A stretch of DNA of 64,000 bases from Flavobacteriales bacterium UBA6051 (GCA_002427735.1 DIYP01000017.1:310001-374000); one strand, 5' to 3'; numbered from the stretch's first letter, positions 8,921 to 18,218 are shown. Program-made: numbers and translations. Notes: generated by a model not told the origin, from the letters alone.

Positions 8921-10195
8921 ATGCGAATTTTACTTTTAGGATCAGGAGGAAGAGAACATGCATTGGCATGGAAAATGGCCCAGAGCTCTATTTTAGAGGC
9001 GTTGTTTATAGCACCAGGGAATGCCGGAACGAAAATGCATGGAACAAACGTCAATATCTCAGCTTCCAATTTTGATGAGGTGAAAACGTTTGTAGTCGAA
9101 AACAACATTAATCTTGTTGTTGTTGGCCCTGAAGATCCACTTGTAAATGGAATCGCTGATTACTTTGAAGCTGACGAACAGTTAAAAGATGTTCCAGTAA
9201 TTGGTCCAAATAAGGAAGCCGCTCAATTGGAAGGCAGTAAGGATTTTGCAAAGAAATTCATGGATCGCCACAATATTCCTACGGCAAAGTACGGGACATT
9301 CACAAAAGACACCTTGAAGGAAGGTTATGCATTTTTAGAGAAAATGAACCCTCCTTTTGTGCTTAAGGCGGATGGACTGGCTGCAGGAAAAGGTGTGCTC
9401 ATTCTCGACAACTTAAAGGAGGCGAAGAAAGAGTTGAAAAACATGCTGGCTGACGCTAAGTTTGGAGATGCTAGCTCACAGGTAGTCATTGAACAGTTTC
9501 TGGATGGGATCGAGCTTTCATGTTTTGTAATTACTGATGGTGATGCATATAAGATTTTACCTGAAGCGAAAGACTACAAGCGAATAGGAGAGGGAGATAA
9601 AGGATTAAACACCGGTGGTATGGGTGCTGTTTCTCCGGTACCCTTTGCGAATCCAACATTCTTGGATAAGATCAAAAATCAGGTGATCATACCTACGATT
9701 AAAGGATTAAAGTCAGACGGAATTACGTACAAAGGTTTCATCTTTTTTGGGTTGATTAACGTGAAGAATGAGCCATACGTGATCGAATACAATTGCCGTA
9801 TGGGTGATCCCGAAACAGAAGTGGTAATTCCTCGTTTGAAGTCCGACATTCTTGACCTATTTGAAGGGGTTGCGACAAACACGCTTTCAGAACGAGATGT
9901 GCAATTCGACGAGCGCAGTGCTTCCACAGTAATGATGGTTTCTGGAGGATATCCTGAGGCTTACGAAAAAGGGAAGCAAATCTTTGGTTTGAATGCGGTC
10001 ACCGAAAGCATCGTTTTTCATGCAGGAACGGCTTCTGATGGACCTGCGGTTACTACAGCAGGAGGCCGTGTGTTAGCAGCAACATCTTTTGGAAAAGACC
10101 TGGAAACAGCACTCAAGAAGTCTTACGCTTCGCTGGAAAAAATAGAGTTTGAGAAAGCCTTTTACCGCAAGGACATTGGACACGACGTACTCTAA
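8921..10195 (+). CDS. purD: Phosphoribosylamine--glycine ligase
   Basis: A 424-residue ATP-grasp enzyme that makes glycinamide ribonucleotide. Diagnostic segments are LLLGSGGREHALAWK at the N-terminus, VVGPEDPLVNGI, KADGLAAGKGV (ATP-binding), NTGGMGAVSP, and YNCRMGDPETEVV. Length is normal for PurD. It follows purQ by 8 nt on the same strand. Confidence 0.97.
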   Translation: MRILLLGSGGREHALAWKMAQSSILEALFIAPGNAGTKMHGTNVNISASNFDEVKTFVVENNINLVVVGPEDPLVNGIADYFEADEQLKDVPVIGPNKEAAQLEGSKDFAKKFMDRHNIPTAKYGTFTKDTLKEGYAFLEKMNPPFVLKADGLAAGKGVLILDNLKEAKKELKNMLADAKFGDASSQVVIEQFLDGIELSCFVITDGDAYKILPEAKDYKRIGEGDKGLNTGGMGAVSPVPFANPTFLDKIKNQVIIPTIKGLKSDGITYKGFIFFGLINVKNEPYVIEYNCRMGDPETEVVIPRLKSDILDLFEGVATNTLSERDVQFDERSASTVMMVSGGYPEAYEKGKQIFGLNAVTESIVFHAGTASDGPAVTTAGGRVLAATSFGKDLETALKKSYASLEKIEFEKAFYRKDIGHDVL

Positions 10196-10209
10196 TTCTC
10201 AGGAATTTG

Positions 10210-10217
10210 TATCTTTC
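10210..10217 (+). promoter_or_regulatory. Possible -7 element upstream of the CNNM/CorC gene
   Basis: TATCTTTC is one base off TAnnTTTG and lies 18 nt before the ATG at 10236, between purD and the CNNM gene. It is supported only by this match and its position. Confidence 0.3.
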
Positions 10218-10235
10218 TTTGCGTAAGACGTACTA

Positions 10236-11489
10236 ATGGAGGTTCCCCTTATTGGCATTATAATCACACTGGTTTTCTCCGCCTTTTTTTCAGGCATGGA
10301 AATCGCCTATATTTCTTCCAATCGTCTAAAGATAGAGCTGGATAAATCAAAAGGAACGCTGAACAGCAGAATCATTAGTGTTTTCTACAAGAACGAGTCT
10401 CATTTTATAGCCATGTTGTTGCTGGGAAATAACATTGCTCTCGTGTTCTTCGGATTGTTTTCTGCCGAAATTCTTGGAGAAATAATAATTCATTCATGGG
10501 GCATCGTCAACGAGATGAGTGTTCTCCTGATCCAGACAATCATCTCTACAATTCTTGTATTGATCACGGCTGAGTTCTTACCCAAGACGTTCGTACAGAT
10601 GAATCCGAATGGCTATTTGAAATATACCGCCATTCCGATGATTGTTATCTATGTCATCTTATTTGTTCCGACGTACATCGTTCTGTCATTAAGTAGCGTT
10701 TTTCTGGCCCTGCTGAAGGTAGATCGTACTACGAATGAAAAAGTGTTTTCAAAAGTAGACCTTGAACATTACGTACAGGACATAAATGATAGGATTCGCG
10801 ATGAGCAAGACCTTGGGAATGAAATGCAAATTTTGCAAAATGCCTTAGACTTTGATGAGGTTAAAGCGCGGGACTGCATGATTCCAAGAACCGACATTAT
10901 TTCTGTTGAAGTAGATGAGGATATAGCCGTTTTGAAGGACAAGTTCGTGGAAACAGGAAAATCGAAAATAGTAGTATATCGCGAAACCGTGGACAATATA
11001 ATTGGGTATGTCCATTCTTTTGAAATGTTTAAGGCACCAGAGGCGATTAAACAGATTCTACTACCTATTCCTTTCGTCCCAGAAGCTGTTCCTGGGAAAG
11101 AGCTTTTGCAACTTTTTACGGAGAAAACAGGAAACATGGCAGTGGTTGTTGATGAGTACGGCGGAACTGCCGGAATTGTCACCATCGAGGATGTCATTGA
11201 AGAGATCTTTGGAGAAATCGAAGATGAACATGATGTCGACGATTGGCTGGAAGAAGAAATCGAAGAAGGCGTATACCGATTTTCAGCCCGTGTGGACATT
11301 GACTATTTGAACGAGCAGTACAAGTTAGACATAGAGTTGGGAGAGGAGTATGAGACACTTGGTGGCCTTATTATTCATCACCTGGAAGCTATTCCGGAGG
11401 CTGGCACGACAATTGAAATAAACGATGTCACGTTTAACATAGAAGAAGTGAGCGGCAACAGAATAGAAGTGGTTCGCCTAGAGAAATAA
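10236..11489 (+). CDS. CNNM/CorC-family (hemolysin-like) CBS-domain membrane protein
   Basis: A 417-residue protein with an N-terminal DUF21/CNNM transmembrane domain (about 1-170, four hydrophobic helices), two CBS domains (about 195-320, including MIPRTDI and VVVDEYGGTAGIVT, then EDVIEEIFGEI), and a C-terminal CorC/HlyC domain (about 340-417). Members are linked to Mg2+/Co2+ transport. The flavobacterial gliding protein GldE has the same architecture, so GldE is an alternative, but no gld neighbours are seen. One base separates it from the next gene. Confidence 0.88.
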   Translation: MEVPLIGIIITLVFSAFFSGMEIAYISSNRLKIELDKSKGTLNSRIISVFYKNESHFIAMLLLGNNIALVFFGLFSAEILGEIIIHSWGIVNEMSVLLIQTIISTILVLITAEFLPKTFVQMNPNGYLKYTAIPMIVIYVILFVPTYIVLSLSSVFLALLKVDRTTNEKVFSKVDLEHYVQDINDRIRDEQDLGNEMQILQNALDFDEVKARDCMIPRTDIISVEVDEDIAVLKDKFVETGKSKIVVYRETVDNIIGYVHSFEMFKAPEAIKQILLPIPFVPEAVPGKELLQLFTEKTGNMAVVVDEYGGTAGIVTIEDVIEEIFGEIEDEHDVDDWLEEEIEEGVYRFSARVDIDYLNEQYKLDIELGEEYETLGGLIIHHLEAIPEAGTTIEINDVTFNIEEVSGNRIEVVRLEK

Positions 11490-11490
11490 C

Positions 11491-12339
11491 ATGAAAAAAT
11501 TAAAGTGCACTGTCTTAGCGCTTTTAATGGGCTCTTTGAGCTGTGTTTTTGGTCAGAAAATCAAAGAGTTTGTTCTACCAGGGTCGTTAAGAGAAATTTC
11601 GGGGCTTGAATATTTAGACGACAAAACGATTGTTGCAATTAACGATAGTGGCAATACTGCGGAGTTGTTTGTATTGAAAGAAAATGGAGAGCTGATAAAG
11701 CGAGTGGATGTTGAAAATGCCACGAACAGAGACTGGGAAGATTTAGCATCTGATGGAGAATATTTATACATAGCAGATATCGGTAACAATGCAAATAAGC
11801 GTCAGAACCTATGCATTTATAAGGTGCGCATTCAGGATGTCCTTGAAAAGTTCTCAGTACGTGCTGAAAAAATAGAAATTAAGTACGCAGAGCAGAAAGA
11901 ATTTCCTCCCAACGATAAAGACTTTAAGTTTGATGCTGAGGCCATCGCTTATATGGATGGAAAACTTTGGTTATTTACGAAAACGAATACAAAGCCATGG
12001 AACGGGAATTCATTGGTTTATCAAATACCTACCATCTCAGGAGAACACTTGCTAAAGTCAAGCTTCAGTCTTCATATTGGAGATGATGGTTGGTGGCAGG
12101 ACGCCATAACTTCCGCTGATGTTTTTAAGGGAAAATTGTTTCTCTCAACCTATAACCGGATTATTGTCTATAGTTTTACAGGCGAAAAGCCGAAAGCCGT
12201 GAAGACGATGTACTACAAAAGTGCTACGCAAAAAGAGTCTATTCTCGTAAAAAATGAGAAAAAGATCCTCGTTGCAGACGAAAGACAAGCCTTACTTGGT
12301 GGAGGTAAAATCTATCATATTCCCCTAAAAATTGATTGA
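11491..12339 (+). CDS. Secreted beta-propeller-like protein of unknown function
   Basis: A 282-residue protein with a signal peptide (to about residue 21, ending VFGQ). The body has ISGLEYL, NDSGN, DWEDLAS and IADIGNN segments, which look like the blades of a periplasmic propeller related to the SdiA-regulated/phytase-like group. It begins 1 nt after the CNNM gene and its end overlaps the TTG start of the HAD gene, so it is inside an operon. Enzymatic activity cannot be judged. Confidence 0.6.
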   Translation: MKKLKCTVLALLMGSLSCVFGQKIKEFVLPGSLREISGLEYLDDKTIVAINDSGNTAELFVLKENGELIKRVDVENATNRDWEDLASDGEYLYIADIGNNANKRQNLCIYKVRIQDVLEKFSVRAEKIEIKYAEQKEFPPNDKDFKFDAEAIAYMDGKLWLFTKTNTKPWNGNSLVYQIPTISGEHLLKSSFSLHIGDDGWWQDAITSADVFKGKLFLSTYNRIIVYSFTGEKPKAVKTMYYKSATQKESILVKNEKKILVADERQALLGGGKIYHIPLKID

Positions 12340-13006
12340 CCTTAAGAAATTCGATGCCGTTATTTTCGACATGGACGGCGTATTGATTGATTCTGAGCCG
12401 CTATGGAAGATTGCGATGGAAGAAGTTTTTGCTTCAGTCGGTTGCATGCTTACCAGAAAGGACTTTCAGAAAACAGTGGGTTTGCGTATCGATGAGGTCA
12501 TTGAATACTGGTACAATGAAGTAGGCTGGGAGAACCATTCTCCAAAAGATGTCGAACAGAAAATTGTGCAACGAATGGTTGAATTGATTCGCGAACACGG
12601 TGAGCCGCTTCCCGGAGTTGTTGAAACCATTCAGCACTTGGAGGAAATAGGTTTAAAAATAGGTTTGGCAACCTCATCATACAACATCCTCATTGACACT
12701 GTATTGGACGTATTGTCTATTCGTGAAGCGTTTCACGTAACACACTCTGCCGAGAATGAGGAATTCGGAAAACCGCACCCCGCAGTATATCTTACTGTAG
12801 CTAAAGCGCTCAATGTCGACCCTACATCCTGTTTGGTAATTGAGGACTCGCTCAACGGGATTATATCTGGGAAGGCCGCGCGTATGCAGGTAATTTGTAT
12901 TCCCGAAAAAACGCACCACCCAGAACCAAAATTGATGCTCGCAGATATTCAGTTCGACGATATGAATCAAATGCTTGAGTCATTTAAAACAACCACTACA
13001 AAATGA
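12332..13006 (+). CDS. HAD-superfamily sugar phosphatase (HxpB/beta-phosphoglucomutase-like)
   Basis: A 224-residue HAD hydrolase. Motif I is DMDGVLIDSEPLW (nucleophile and acid/base Asp at about 13 and 15), motif II is in ATSS, the Lys is in FGKPHP, and motif III is VIEDSLNGI. The alpha-helical cap and LPGV segment match hexitol/2-deoxyglucose-6-phosphatases such as YniC. The start is a TTG at 12332 that overlaps the previous gene by 8 nt; no ATG precedes motif I in frame. Its stop overlaps the bestrophin ATG (ATGA). Confidence 0.85.
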   Translation: MIDLKKFDAVIFDMDGVLIDSEPLWKIAMEEVFASVGCMLTRKDFQKTVGLRIDEVIEYWYNEVGWENHSPKDVEQKIVQRMVELIREHGEPLPGVVETIQHLEEIGLKIGLATSSYNILIDTVLDVLSIREAFHVTHSAENEEFGKPHPAVYLTVAKALNVDPTSCLVIEDSLNGIISGKAARMQVICIPEKTHHPEPKLMLADIQFDDMNQMLESFKTTTTK

Positions 13007-13878
13007 TAAAATACAACCCTAAAAACTGGTATCGACTAATATTTGCTTTGCACAAAAGTGACACACTGCGCATCCTTTGGAAAGAAATGCTATACATCGC
13101 TGCTTTTTCTACTGCGCTTACCTATGTTGTGCTAGAGTACGGTTCTCATATTGAAATTCTTGACCGGCTTACAGCGGTTTATTCTCTTGTCGGTTTTGTG
13201 ATTTCCTTGCTATTGGTTTTTCGGACGAACACCGCCTATGACCGCTGGTGGGAAGGAAGAAAAAAATGGGGGTGTTTTGTCAACGATTCCCGCAATTTTG
13301 CCATTAAACTATCGGCACTGTTGAAAGATGAGGAAGAGAGAGCATACTTTAAGCGCATGATTCCCAACTTTATTTTTGCAGCAAAGGAACACCTGCGTGA
13401 AGGAGTTCATTTCGAGGAGCTAAACCTCACAGAAGAAGAGTTGAAAGTGCTTTCTCAGAAAGATCATGTGCCCAACGCAATTACCCGAAGAATGTATGCG
13501 CGTATAGTCGCATTAAAGCAAGCGGGAAAAATCACAGAAGAAGAGTTTATTATTCTGGATAAAAACATGAATTCTTTCCTGGATCAATTGGGAGGTTGTG
13601 AACGTATCAAAAACACACCTATTCCATTTTCCTACATGATGTTCTTGAAGAAATTCATCATCATGTATATCACAACATTGCCCCTTGCGTTTGTATCTGT
13701 ATTTGGATATTATGCAGCACTTATTTCAACCTTCGTTTTTTACGTATTGGTTTCGATGGAGGTTTTAGCAGAAGAAATTGAGGACCCTTTTGGAACGGAT
13801 GACAATGACCTTCCAACTGAGGGGTTGAGCGTTAAAATCCGCGATAATGTTGAGGAAATATTTGATGATAGGGACTAA
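13003..13878 (+). CDS. Bestrophin-family (UPF0187) channel protein
   Basis: A 291-residue membrane protein with the bestrophin-like pattern: basic N-terminus, hydrophobic segments near 25-70, FRTNTAYDRWWEGRK (about 72-86), a long amphipathic middle, a second hydrophobic pair near 205-250, and EEIEDPFGTDDNDLP close to the C-terminus. Bacterial homologues form pentameric cation channels. It overlaps the HAD gene by 4 nt and is the last gene of that run. Confidence 0.88.
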   Translation: MIKYNPKNWYRLIFALHKSDTLRILWKEMLYIAAFSTALTYVVLEYGSHIEILDRLTAVYSLVGFVISLLLVFRTNTAYDRWWEGRKKWGCFVNDSRNFAIKLSALLKDEEERAYFKRMIPNFIFAAKEHLREGVHFEELNLTEEELKVLSQKDHVPNAITRRMYARIVALKQAGKITEEEFIILDKNMNSFLDQLGGCERIKNTPIPFSYMMFLKKFIIMYITTLPLAFVSVFGYYAALISTFVFYVLVSMEVLAEEIEDPFGTDDNDLPTEGLSVKIRDNVEEIFDDRD

Positions 13879-13886
13879 TTATTCTC

Positions 13887-13894
13887 TATTTTTG
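13887..13894 (+). promoter_or_regulatory. -7 promoter element for the following porin-like gene
   Basis: TATTTTTG matches TAnnTTTG exactly, 29 nt before the chosen ATG at 13924. A TTG at 13862-13864 is a possible -33 element (22-nt spacing). Confidence 0.5.
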
Positions 13895-13923
13895 TAGTGT
13901 TATACAATCTAATTCAACGTGAA

Positions 13924-14511
13924 ATGAAAAAGTACTTATTTGTCGTGTTTAGTGTGTTTCTTGCTGGAAGCACGTTTGCTCAGGACTTTGTGAGAGGAGG
14001 GAACTATGTGACTGTTGGTTATGGCGTAAACCCATGGGGATATCGCGGAGCTGGGAATGCATTTGGCACTTACAAGAAAACAACACTCGGTCCCATTATT
14101 GCAACCTATGAACGCGGTGTTACAGACATTTTAGGAATCGGAAGAATTGGTGCCGGAGGAGGTATTTCTCAGACGTTTTTCACAGAAAAATATAATTATG
14201 GAACTTTCGAAGATGTGTATAGAACATCTCGACTCGCGTTTACGGCAAGAGCTGCATACCATTTTGAATTTGGTGTAGAAAAAATGGATGTTTATGCTGG
14301 AGTTGGTGGTGGTGTTTATCTACTGTTCGATGAAGATGTTGTGTACAATATTTTTACTGACAGCTATGTCACAACTCGTGACACGCGCATTGGTGGTGGA
14401 CACTATGTGTTCGGAGGAATACGCTATTATTTCACAAGTGCTTTTGGTGTTTATGCTGAAGTTGGACATGGTCACCGCGTAGCAAGTGGAGGAGTCGTTT
14501 TTGCCTTTTAA
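13924..14511 (+). CDS. Small outer-membrane beta-barrel protein
   Basis: A 195-residue protein from ATG 13924: signal peptide MKKYLFVVFS...FAQ, then Gly/Tyr/Phe-rich alternating strands ending GGVVFAF, the barrel-type C-terminal phenylalanine. An in-frame GTG at 13897 would put extra residues before the signal peptide and is rejected as start. It is followed by a strong terminator and has its own promoter, so it is probably monocistronic. Function is unknown. Confidence 0.75.
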   Translation: MKKYLFVVFSVFLAGSTFAQDFVRGGNYVTVGYGVNPWGYRGAGNAFGTYKKTTLGPIIATYERGVTDILGIGRIGAGGGISQTFFTEKYNYGTFEDVYRTSRLAFTARAAYHFEFGVEKMDVYAGVGGGVYLLFDEDVVYNIFTDSYVTTRDTRIGGGHYVFGGIRYYFTSAFGVYAEVGHGHRVASGGVVFAF

Positions 14512-14534
14512 AGTCGAGTAAATAAATCATTTGT

Positions 14535-14564
14535 AAAGGCCTCCTTTGTTGAGGCCTTTTTTAT
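14535..14564. terminator. Rho-independent terminator between convergent genes
   Basis: AAAGGCCTC (14535-14543), a 7-nt loop, then GAGGCCTTT (14551-14559) and further T residues. The GC-rich stem and T tail serve the plus-strand barrel gene; the AAA on the left could also serve the minus-strand GNAT gene weakly. Confidence 0.85.
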
Positions 14565-15100
14565 TGCAGGTCCTTTTCGTAGCAGTCAAATACAGATGGT
14601 ACTTTAAGCTTCAGTGCTTTTTCGGCCTTATCTGGTTTACGGTCTTCGAATAGTTTTGCCTCTTTAAAGCGATAACCCAATCGAGAATACCAATCATGCA
14701 GTGCGACTTTCACTGATACTTCAAAGTCTTGTGGTTTTAGAATTTCCAGCTCCATCTTTTTTGCCCCCATTTCTTTCGCTTGTTTTTCAGCAGCATTGAT
14801 AAGAGCACGGCCAATTCCTCGCCCTTTTTTATTAAAATCTGCGGAAAGTAAGCCAAAAGCGTATGATTCTGTGCTGAGCGGGTATACGTGAATACTACCG
14901 ACAATTTCTTCTTCTAGGCGGGCCAGGATGATTTCTTTCTTCTGAATAAGTTCAACGAATTCCTGCAAATTCATTCGGACATAATTTTCGCCCCAGATTT
15001 CTACTTCAGTAATGGCGTAGGCATAAATTAATAGCGCATGCATCCGCTCAATGTCTGCAACACTTAGCGTGCGAATATTTGCTAACTCTGTTTTCACCAT
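14561..15100 (-). CDS. GNAT-family N-acetyltransferase
   Basis: About 179 residues from ATG 15100 (MVKTELANIRTL). The acetyl-CoA loop is seen as FNKKGRGIGRALINAAEKQAKEMGA, followed by MELEIL and WYSRLGYR, the usual GNAT beta5/alpha4 features. A longer frame reaching 15151 would overlap the upstream gene's coding end and looks spurious. The acceptor is unknown. It is 10 nt downstream of the GT-C-like membrane gene on the same strand, so probably co-transcribed. Confidence 0.85.
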   Translation of the reverse strand: MVKTELANIRTLSVADIERMHALLIYAYAITEVEIWGENYVRMNLQEFVELIQKKEIILARLEEEIVGSIHVYPLSTESYAFGLLSADFNKKGRGIGRALINAAEKQAKEMGAKKMELEILKPQDFEVSVKVALHDWYSRLGYRFKEAKLFEDRKPDKAEKALKLKVPSVFDCYEKDLQ

Positions 15101-15110
15101 ATCTAAAATG

Positions 15111-16931
15111 TTAACGCTCTTTCCATTCATATGCAAAATGAACACCCTCAATGGTCAAGTCATCCATAATAAACCCATGCTTACCTAAGTTCCATATCAC
15201 GAACTCCATAGAATCAGACTGAAACCCAACAGGCACCCATGCGAGCATGTGCACTTTGCTCCATGCGCCGCTTTGTTCAACTGCTTCACTTGCCGCATGA
15301 TAATAAAAAACGGGTTCGGTTTTACTCAAGGTCAAAAACACATCTTCAGGTAAATCCTTTATCCAGGCAGTTGCATAAATGGCGCTCACATCCTTAACAT
15401 TTACGGGCATTTTACCCATAAATTCTGTTCCTTCCTCAACGCGGATGGCACCTTTTCCATTTCTTGAAAGATCAAACTGAACGAAAGGACGCATGGTTGA
15501 GTCACATGATTGAAGATCTTCAAAATGATAGTAGGAACGATAAACGGATGTTCTGATCGGCTCTAAAATTACATCACGCCCCATTGCTTGCTCATCACCA
15601 ACCGGAAAGTTTAACAATGATTGGAAAAGTTGTGATGGCTTCTCGCGAAGAAAAGAGTCCCAATAGGCAGCTTCTGACATAGCAGTGTAATGAATAGCAC
15701 CTGTTACAAATTGTCGCGTGTTGAACATTGAGAACAAAATCCCGACGAAAACAATGATAGAAAAAGCGATCTTAAGAAAGGCCTTTCGAGAAAGAAGGTA
15801 GTGCACGGCACAAGCTAATGGAATAGCAAGAATAGGATAGAGGTTAATGAAGGCACGATTCCCGAAGCCAACATACCACCAGCACCACCAGGAAGAAATG
15901 ACGTAAAAATAAATGAGCCCAACAGGAATTACGAAAGCTGCAAAATGTTCTTTTTGACGTCTTAAAAAGATTAAGCCAATTACCGAGAACAACATCAACG
16001 GGCTGTACAACAACCAACCATTGCGATAACTAAAAAGACTGTCGAGTAAATGAGGGCTGCCGAAGTAAAAAGCTTCTCCCGTGTACGAATAATGAATATA
16101 ACTTCCCCAAATATATTTGAAGTACATGAACTGTGGGGTAAGCATCAGAAAGAAGAACACTAACATCAGAAGCACATGCCATCTCTTTTTCCAAAAGAGG
16201 ACAAACCGATTTTTAAGACTTTGAAAGGAAGATATGCCAAAGAGCGGCAGGGCTAGAATGAAAAGAACATCGACAGGGCGTATAAGCGTGAAAAGTCCGG
16301 CTGTTATGCCGATCCAAATTGCCCATTTAAGCTTGGGCTGATTAATCCATTGAACGCTGCAATACAAGAAAACCGCCACAAGTGCAAGGCTATACCCATG
16401 AGAATAAGCCATGTTTCCGGTATAATAGTGAAAGGCGTTGGTGCCGGCAAATAAAATGAGAAGGGTTATGGAAACTACCCTATCGTTAAAATACCGGAGT
16501 AAAAGTTTACTAAGAAAAATGAACCCAATGATGAAATAGACGATAGAACTCATTGCTAATGCGAACCGGTACGGATAACTAAACCCATCTGCTGGAGCGC
16601 CAAGGGGTTCTGCCAATAAATGAGCAACACCGAAAAACGGGCTGTAAAGCATAGCCATTCCGCAAGTGTATTTTATGTAACGCGTTCCATCCTTGTCTTC
16701 AGAATGCCACATAGAATGAGCGTGAGCATCTGTGTACACGCTTTTATCTTCCAGCTTTAGGTCCTGATGAATGAAAAGCGCGGGCAGGTAGGCGTAATAA
16801 CTGCGAACATCGGAGTTAATGATATCCACTTCGTCATTCCACCGTTTTTGAGAAAATTGGGTAAACATGATGGCTGCCAATACAAGCAGTCCGGTTGCTT
16901 TGGTTAAACCATTCCTTTTAAACCATTTCAT
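15111..16931 (-). CDS. GT-C-like polytopic membrane protein (putative glycosyltransferase)
   Basis: A 606-residue protein with an N-terminal hydrophobic helix, an acidic luminal loop (WNDEVDIINSDVRSYYAYLP, with the DxR/D pattern of GT-C enzymes), about ten transmembrane helices to residue ~430, and a soluble C-terminal domain of about 170 residues. The arrangement resembles dolichyl-phosphate-mannose-type mannosyltransferases (GT39/PMT). No definite family can be assigned. The basic start MKWFKRNG at 16931 is acceptable; no alternative is close. Confidence 0.6.
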   Translation of the reverse strand: MKWFKRNGLTKATGLLVLAAIMFTQFSQKRWNDEVDIINSDVRSYYAYLPALFIHQDLKLEDKSVYTDAHAHSMWHSEDKDGTRYIKYTCGMAMLYSPFFGVAHLLAEPLGAPADGFSYPYRFALAMSSIVYFIIGFIFLSKLLLRYFNDRVVSITLLILFAGTNAFHYYTGNMAYSHGYSLALVAVFLYCSVQWINQPKLKWAIWIGITAGLFTLIRPVDVLFILALPLFGISSFQSLKNRFVLFWKKRWHVLLMLVFFFLMLTPQFMYFKYIWGSYIHYSYTGEAFYFGSPHLLDSLFSYRNGWLLYSPLMLFSVIGLIFLRRQKEHFAAFVIPVGLIYFYVISSWWCWWYVGFGNRAFINLYPILAIPLACAVHYLLSRKAFLKIAFSIIVFVGILFSMFNTRQFVTGAIHYTAMSEAAYWDSFLREKPSQLFQSLLNFPVGDEQAMGRDVILEPIRTSVYRSYYHFEDLQSCDSTMRPFVQFDLSRNGKGAIRVEEGTEFMGKMPVNVKDVSAIYATAWIKDLPEDVFLTLSKTEPVFYYHAASEAVEQSGAWSKVHMLAWVPVGFQSDSMEFVIWNLGKHGFIMDDLTIEGVHFAYEWKER

Positions 16932-16959
16932 GTGGCTTAAAAGTAGATGAATTCAGGAA

Positions 16960-16995
16960 TAAAAAAAAGGGTTGAATCTTACAGAATCAAACCCT
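16960..16995 (-). terminator. Rho-independent terminator downstream of a small ORF
   Basis: On the minus strand AAGGGTTTGATTC, a short loop and GATTCAACCCTT form a stem (7 bp firm, then imperfect) followed by eight T residues. It lies just past the minus-strand small ORF at 17053-17157 and upstream of the GT-C-like gene. Confidence 0.8.
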
Positions 16996-17006
16996 TATCA
17001 TTGTTG

Positions 17007-17032
17007 GTGCTGCGCCCAGTGGCGCCTAGCAC
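17007..17032 (-). other. GC-rich hairpin in the 3' region of the small ORF transcript
   Basis: GTGCT-GCGCC, loop CAGT, GGCGC, two unpaired bases, AGCAC: ten base pairs in two blocks, far more GC-rich than its surroundings. It lacks a T tail of its own and lies between the small ORF stop and the terminator at 16960-16995. It could stabilise the short transcript or be part of a structured RNA. Confidence 0.6.
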
Positions 17033-17052
17033 TTATTAAACCCTTTGTCATA

Positions 17053-17157
17053 TTAACTTGCCTTTAGTGTCATCTTTTGCAAGTACATTAAGTATTCTTC
17101 AAGAGTTGCCGACAACATCAGCTTTACTGCTTCTGCTTTTTGATTTGTTTTTTTCAT
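17053..17157 (-). CDS. Small ORF encoding a 34-residue peptide
   Basis: ATG at 17157 to TAA at 17053-17055 encodes a Lys-rich, Cys-free peptide beginning MKKTNQKAEAVKLML and ending MTLKAS, predicted to be one amphipathic helix. Support: it fills an otherwise empty 290-bp gap, starts with the MKKT usual for this genome's ORFs, and is followed at once by a hairpin and a proper terminator, so a short dedicated transcript is likely. I do not recognise a family. A non-coding RNA overlapping it is the alternative. Confidence 0.5.
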   Translation of the reverse strand: MKKTNQKAEAVKLMLSATLEEYLMYLQKMTLKAS

Positions 17158-17222
17158 GGTATGAAGTTTTTAAAGTTGATAAACCAATGTCAACTACCAT
17201 GCCAAAAAAATAAAGCTCTGAT

Positions 17223-18218
17223 TTACAGCTTTGTATAAGTGATCAACTTATCGTTGTTCCAGACACATTTGATTTTTACGCCTTTCGCGGTGGTAAAAAC
17301 TCCCTTTCCTGATTTCAGGTTGTTTTTCCAATGTCCATTGTATGTTCCATCCTTTGAATGAAACGTTCCGACACCGTTACGCTTTCCATGTGCAAATTCT
17401 CCAACGTATTTCTCACCATTCGCATAGGTTCTTATTGCTTTCCCATGGAACGTATTATTGAGAAAATCACCCGTGTACGATCCTCCATCCGCCCAAATGA
17501 AAGTGCCCTCACCTTTCTTTTCATTGTTAGCGAAATAACCCTTGTACTTATTCCCACATGCATATTCGTACACTCCATAACCGTGTTTCAGCCCATTCTT
17601 GTACATTCCTGTATATGTATCACCATTTGCGTAGATGCGTTTTCCTTTACCATGGAATGTGTTGTTCGCAAACTTTCCGGTATAAGTACTTCCGTTTTTC
17701 CAGGTAAATACGCCGCTACCACTTTTCTTTTCCCAGGAGAACGTTCCTTTATAAACATCGCCATTTGCATAATAGAACTTACCGTAACCGTGCTTCAGTC
17801 CATTTTTCCAAATGCCGTTGTAGCGCCATCCATTGCGTGAAGTGTATTCTCCTTTTCCATTTCTTCGACCATGTTCAAAATTTCCTACATACAGATCTCC
17901 ATTTGAATATCGATAGGATCCTTGTCCGTGCTTTTGATAGTTCAGAAAATGTCCAGTGTATTTTGATCCATCACCATAAGTGTAGATGCCATAGCCTTCC
18001 ATGGCTCCATTTTTCCATTCGCCTACGTACTTGTCTCCTTCACTATTTGTGTAGGTGCCCTGACCGCTTGCCTTTCCATTCAGCCAAGAGCCTACATAGA
18101 CTTCACCTTTATCGTTGGAGTACGTGCCGACACCGTTCTCACAATCACCGGAAAGACAGGTTCCTCCAAAGCTTAAGAGCGGAACAAACAGAAGTATGGA
18201 CAAATAAATACGCAACAT
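17223..18218 (-). CDS. Secreted MORN-repeat protein
   Basis: A 331-residue protein with a signal peptide (hydrophobic to about residue 17) and then about 13 consecutive MORN repeats of 23 residues, pattern YxGxWKNGxxxGxGxxxxxxGxx (for example KYVGEWKNGAMEGYG). MORN repeats make extended beta-hairpin arrays that bind protein or lipid. There is a short tail after the last repeat and no sorting domain. Function is unknown; the gene stands alone. Confidence 0.85.
   Translation of the reverse strand: MLRIYLSILLFVPLLSFGGTCLSGDCENGVGTYSNDKGEVYVGSWLNGKASGQGTYTNSEGDKYVGEWKNGAMEGYGIYTYGDGSKYTGHFLNYQKHGQGSYRYSNGDLYVGNFEHGRRNGKGEYTSRNGWRYNGIWKNGLKHGYGKFYYANGDVYKGTFSWEKKSGSGVFTWKNGSTYTGKFANNTFHGKGKRIYANGDTYTGMYKNGLKHGYGVYEYACGNKYKGYFANNEKKGEGTFIWADGGSYTGDFLNNTFHGKAIRTYANGEKYVGEFAHGKRNGVGTFHSKDGTYNGHWKNNLKSGKGVFTTAKGVKIKCVWNNDKLITYTKL

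Noticed and set aside
10769..11299. Long minus-strand frame inside the CNNM/CorC gene
   Set aside because: Serine-rich translation typical of an antisense frame; the plus strand encodes intact CBS domains.
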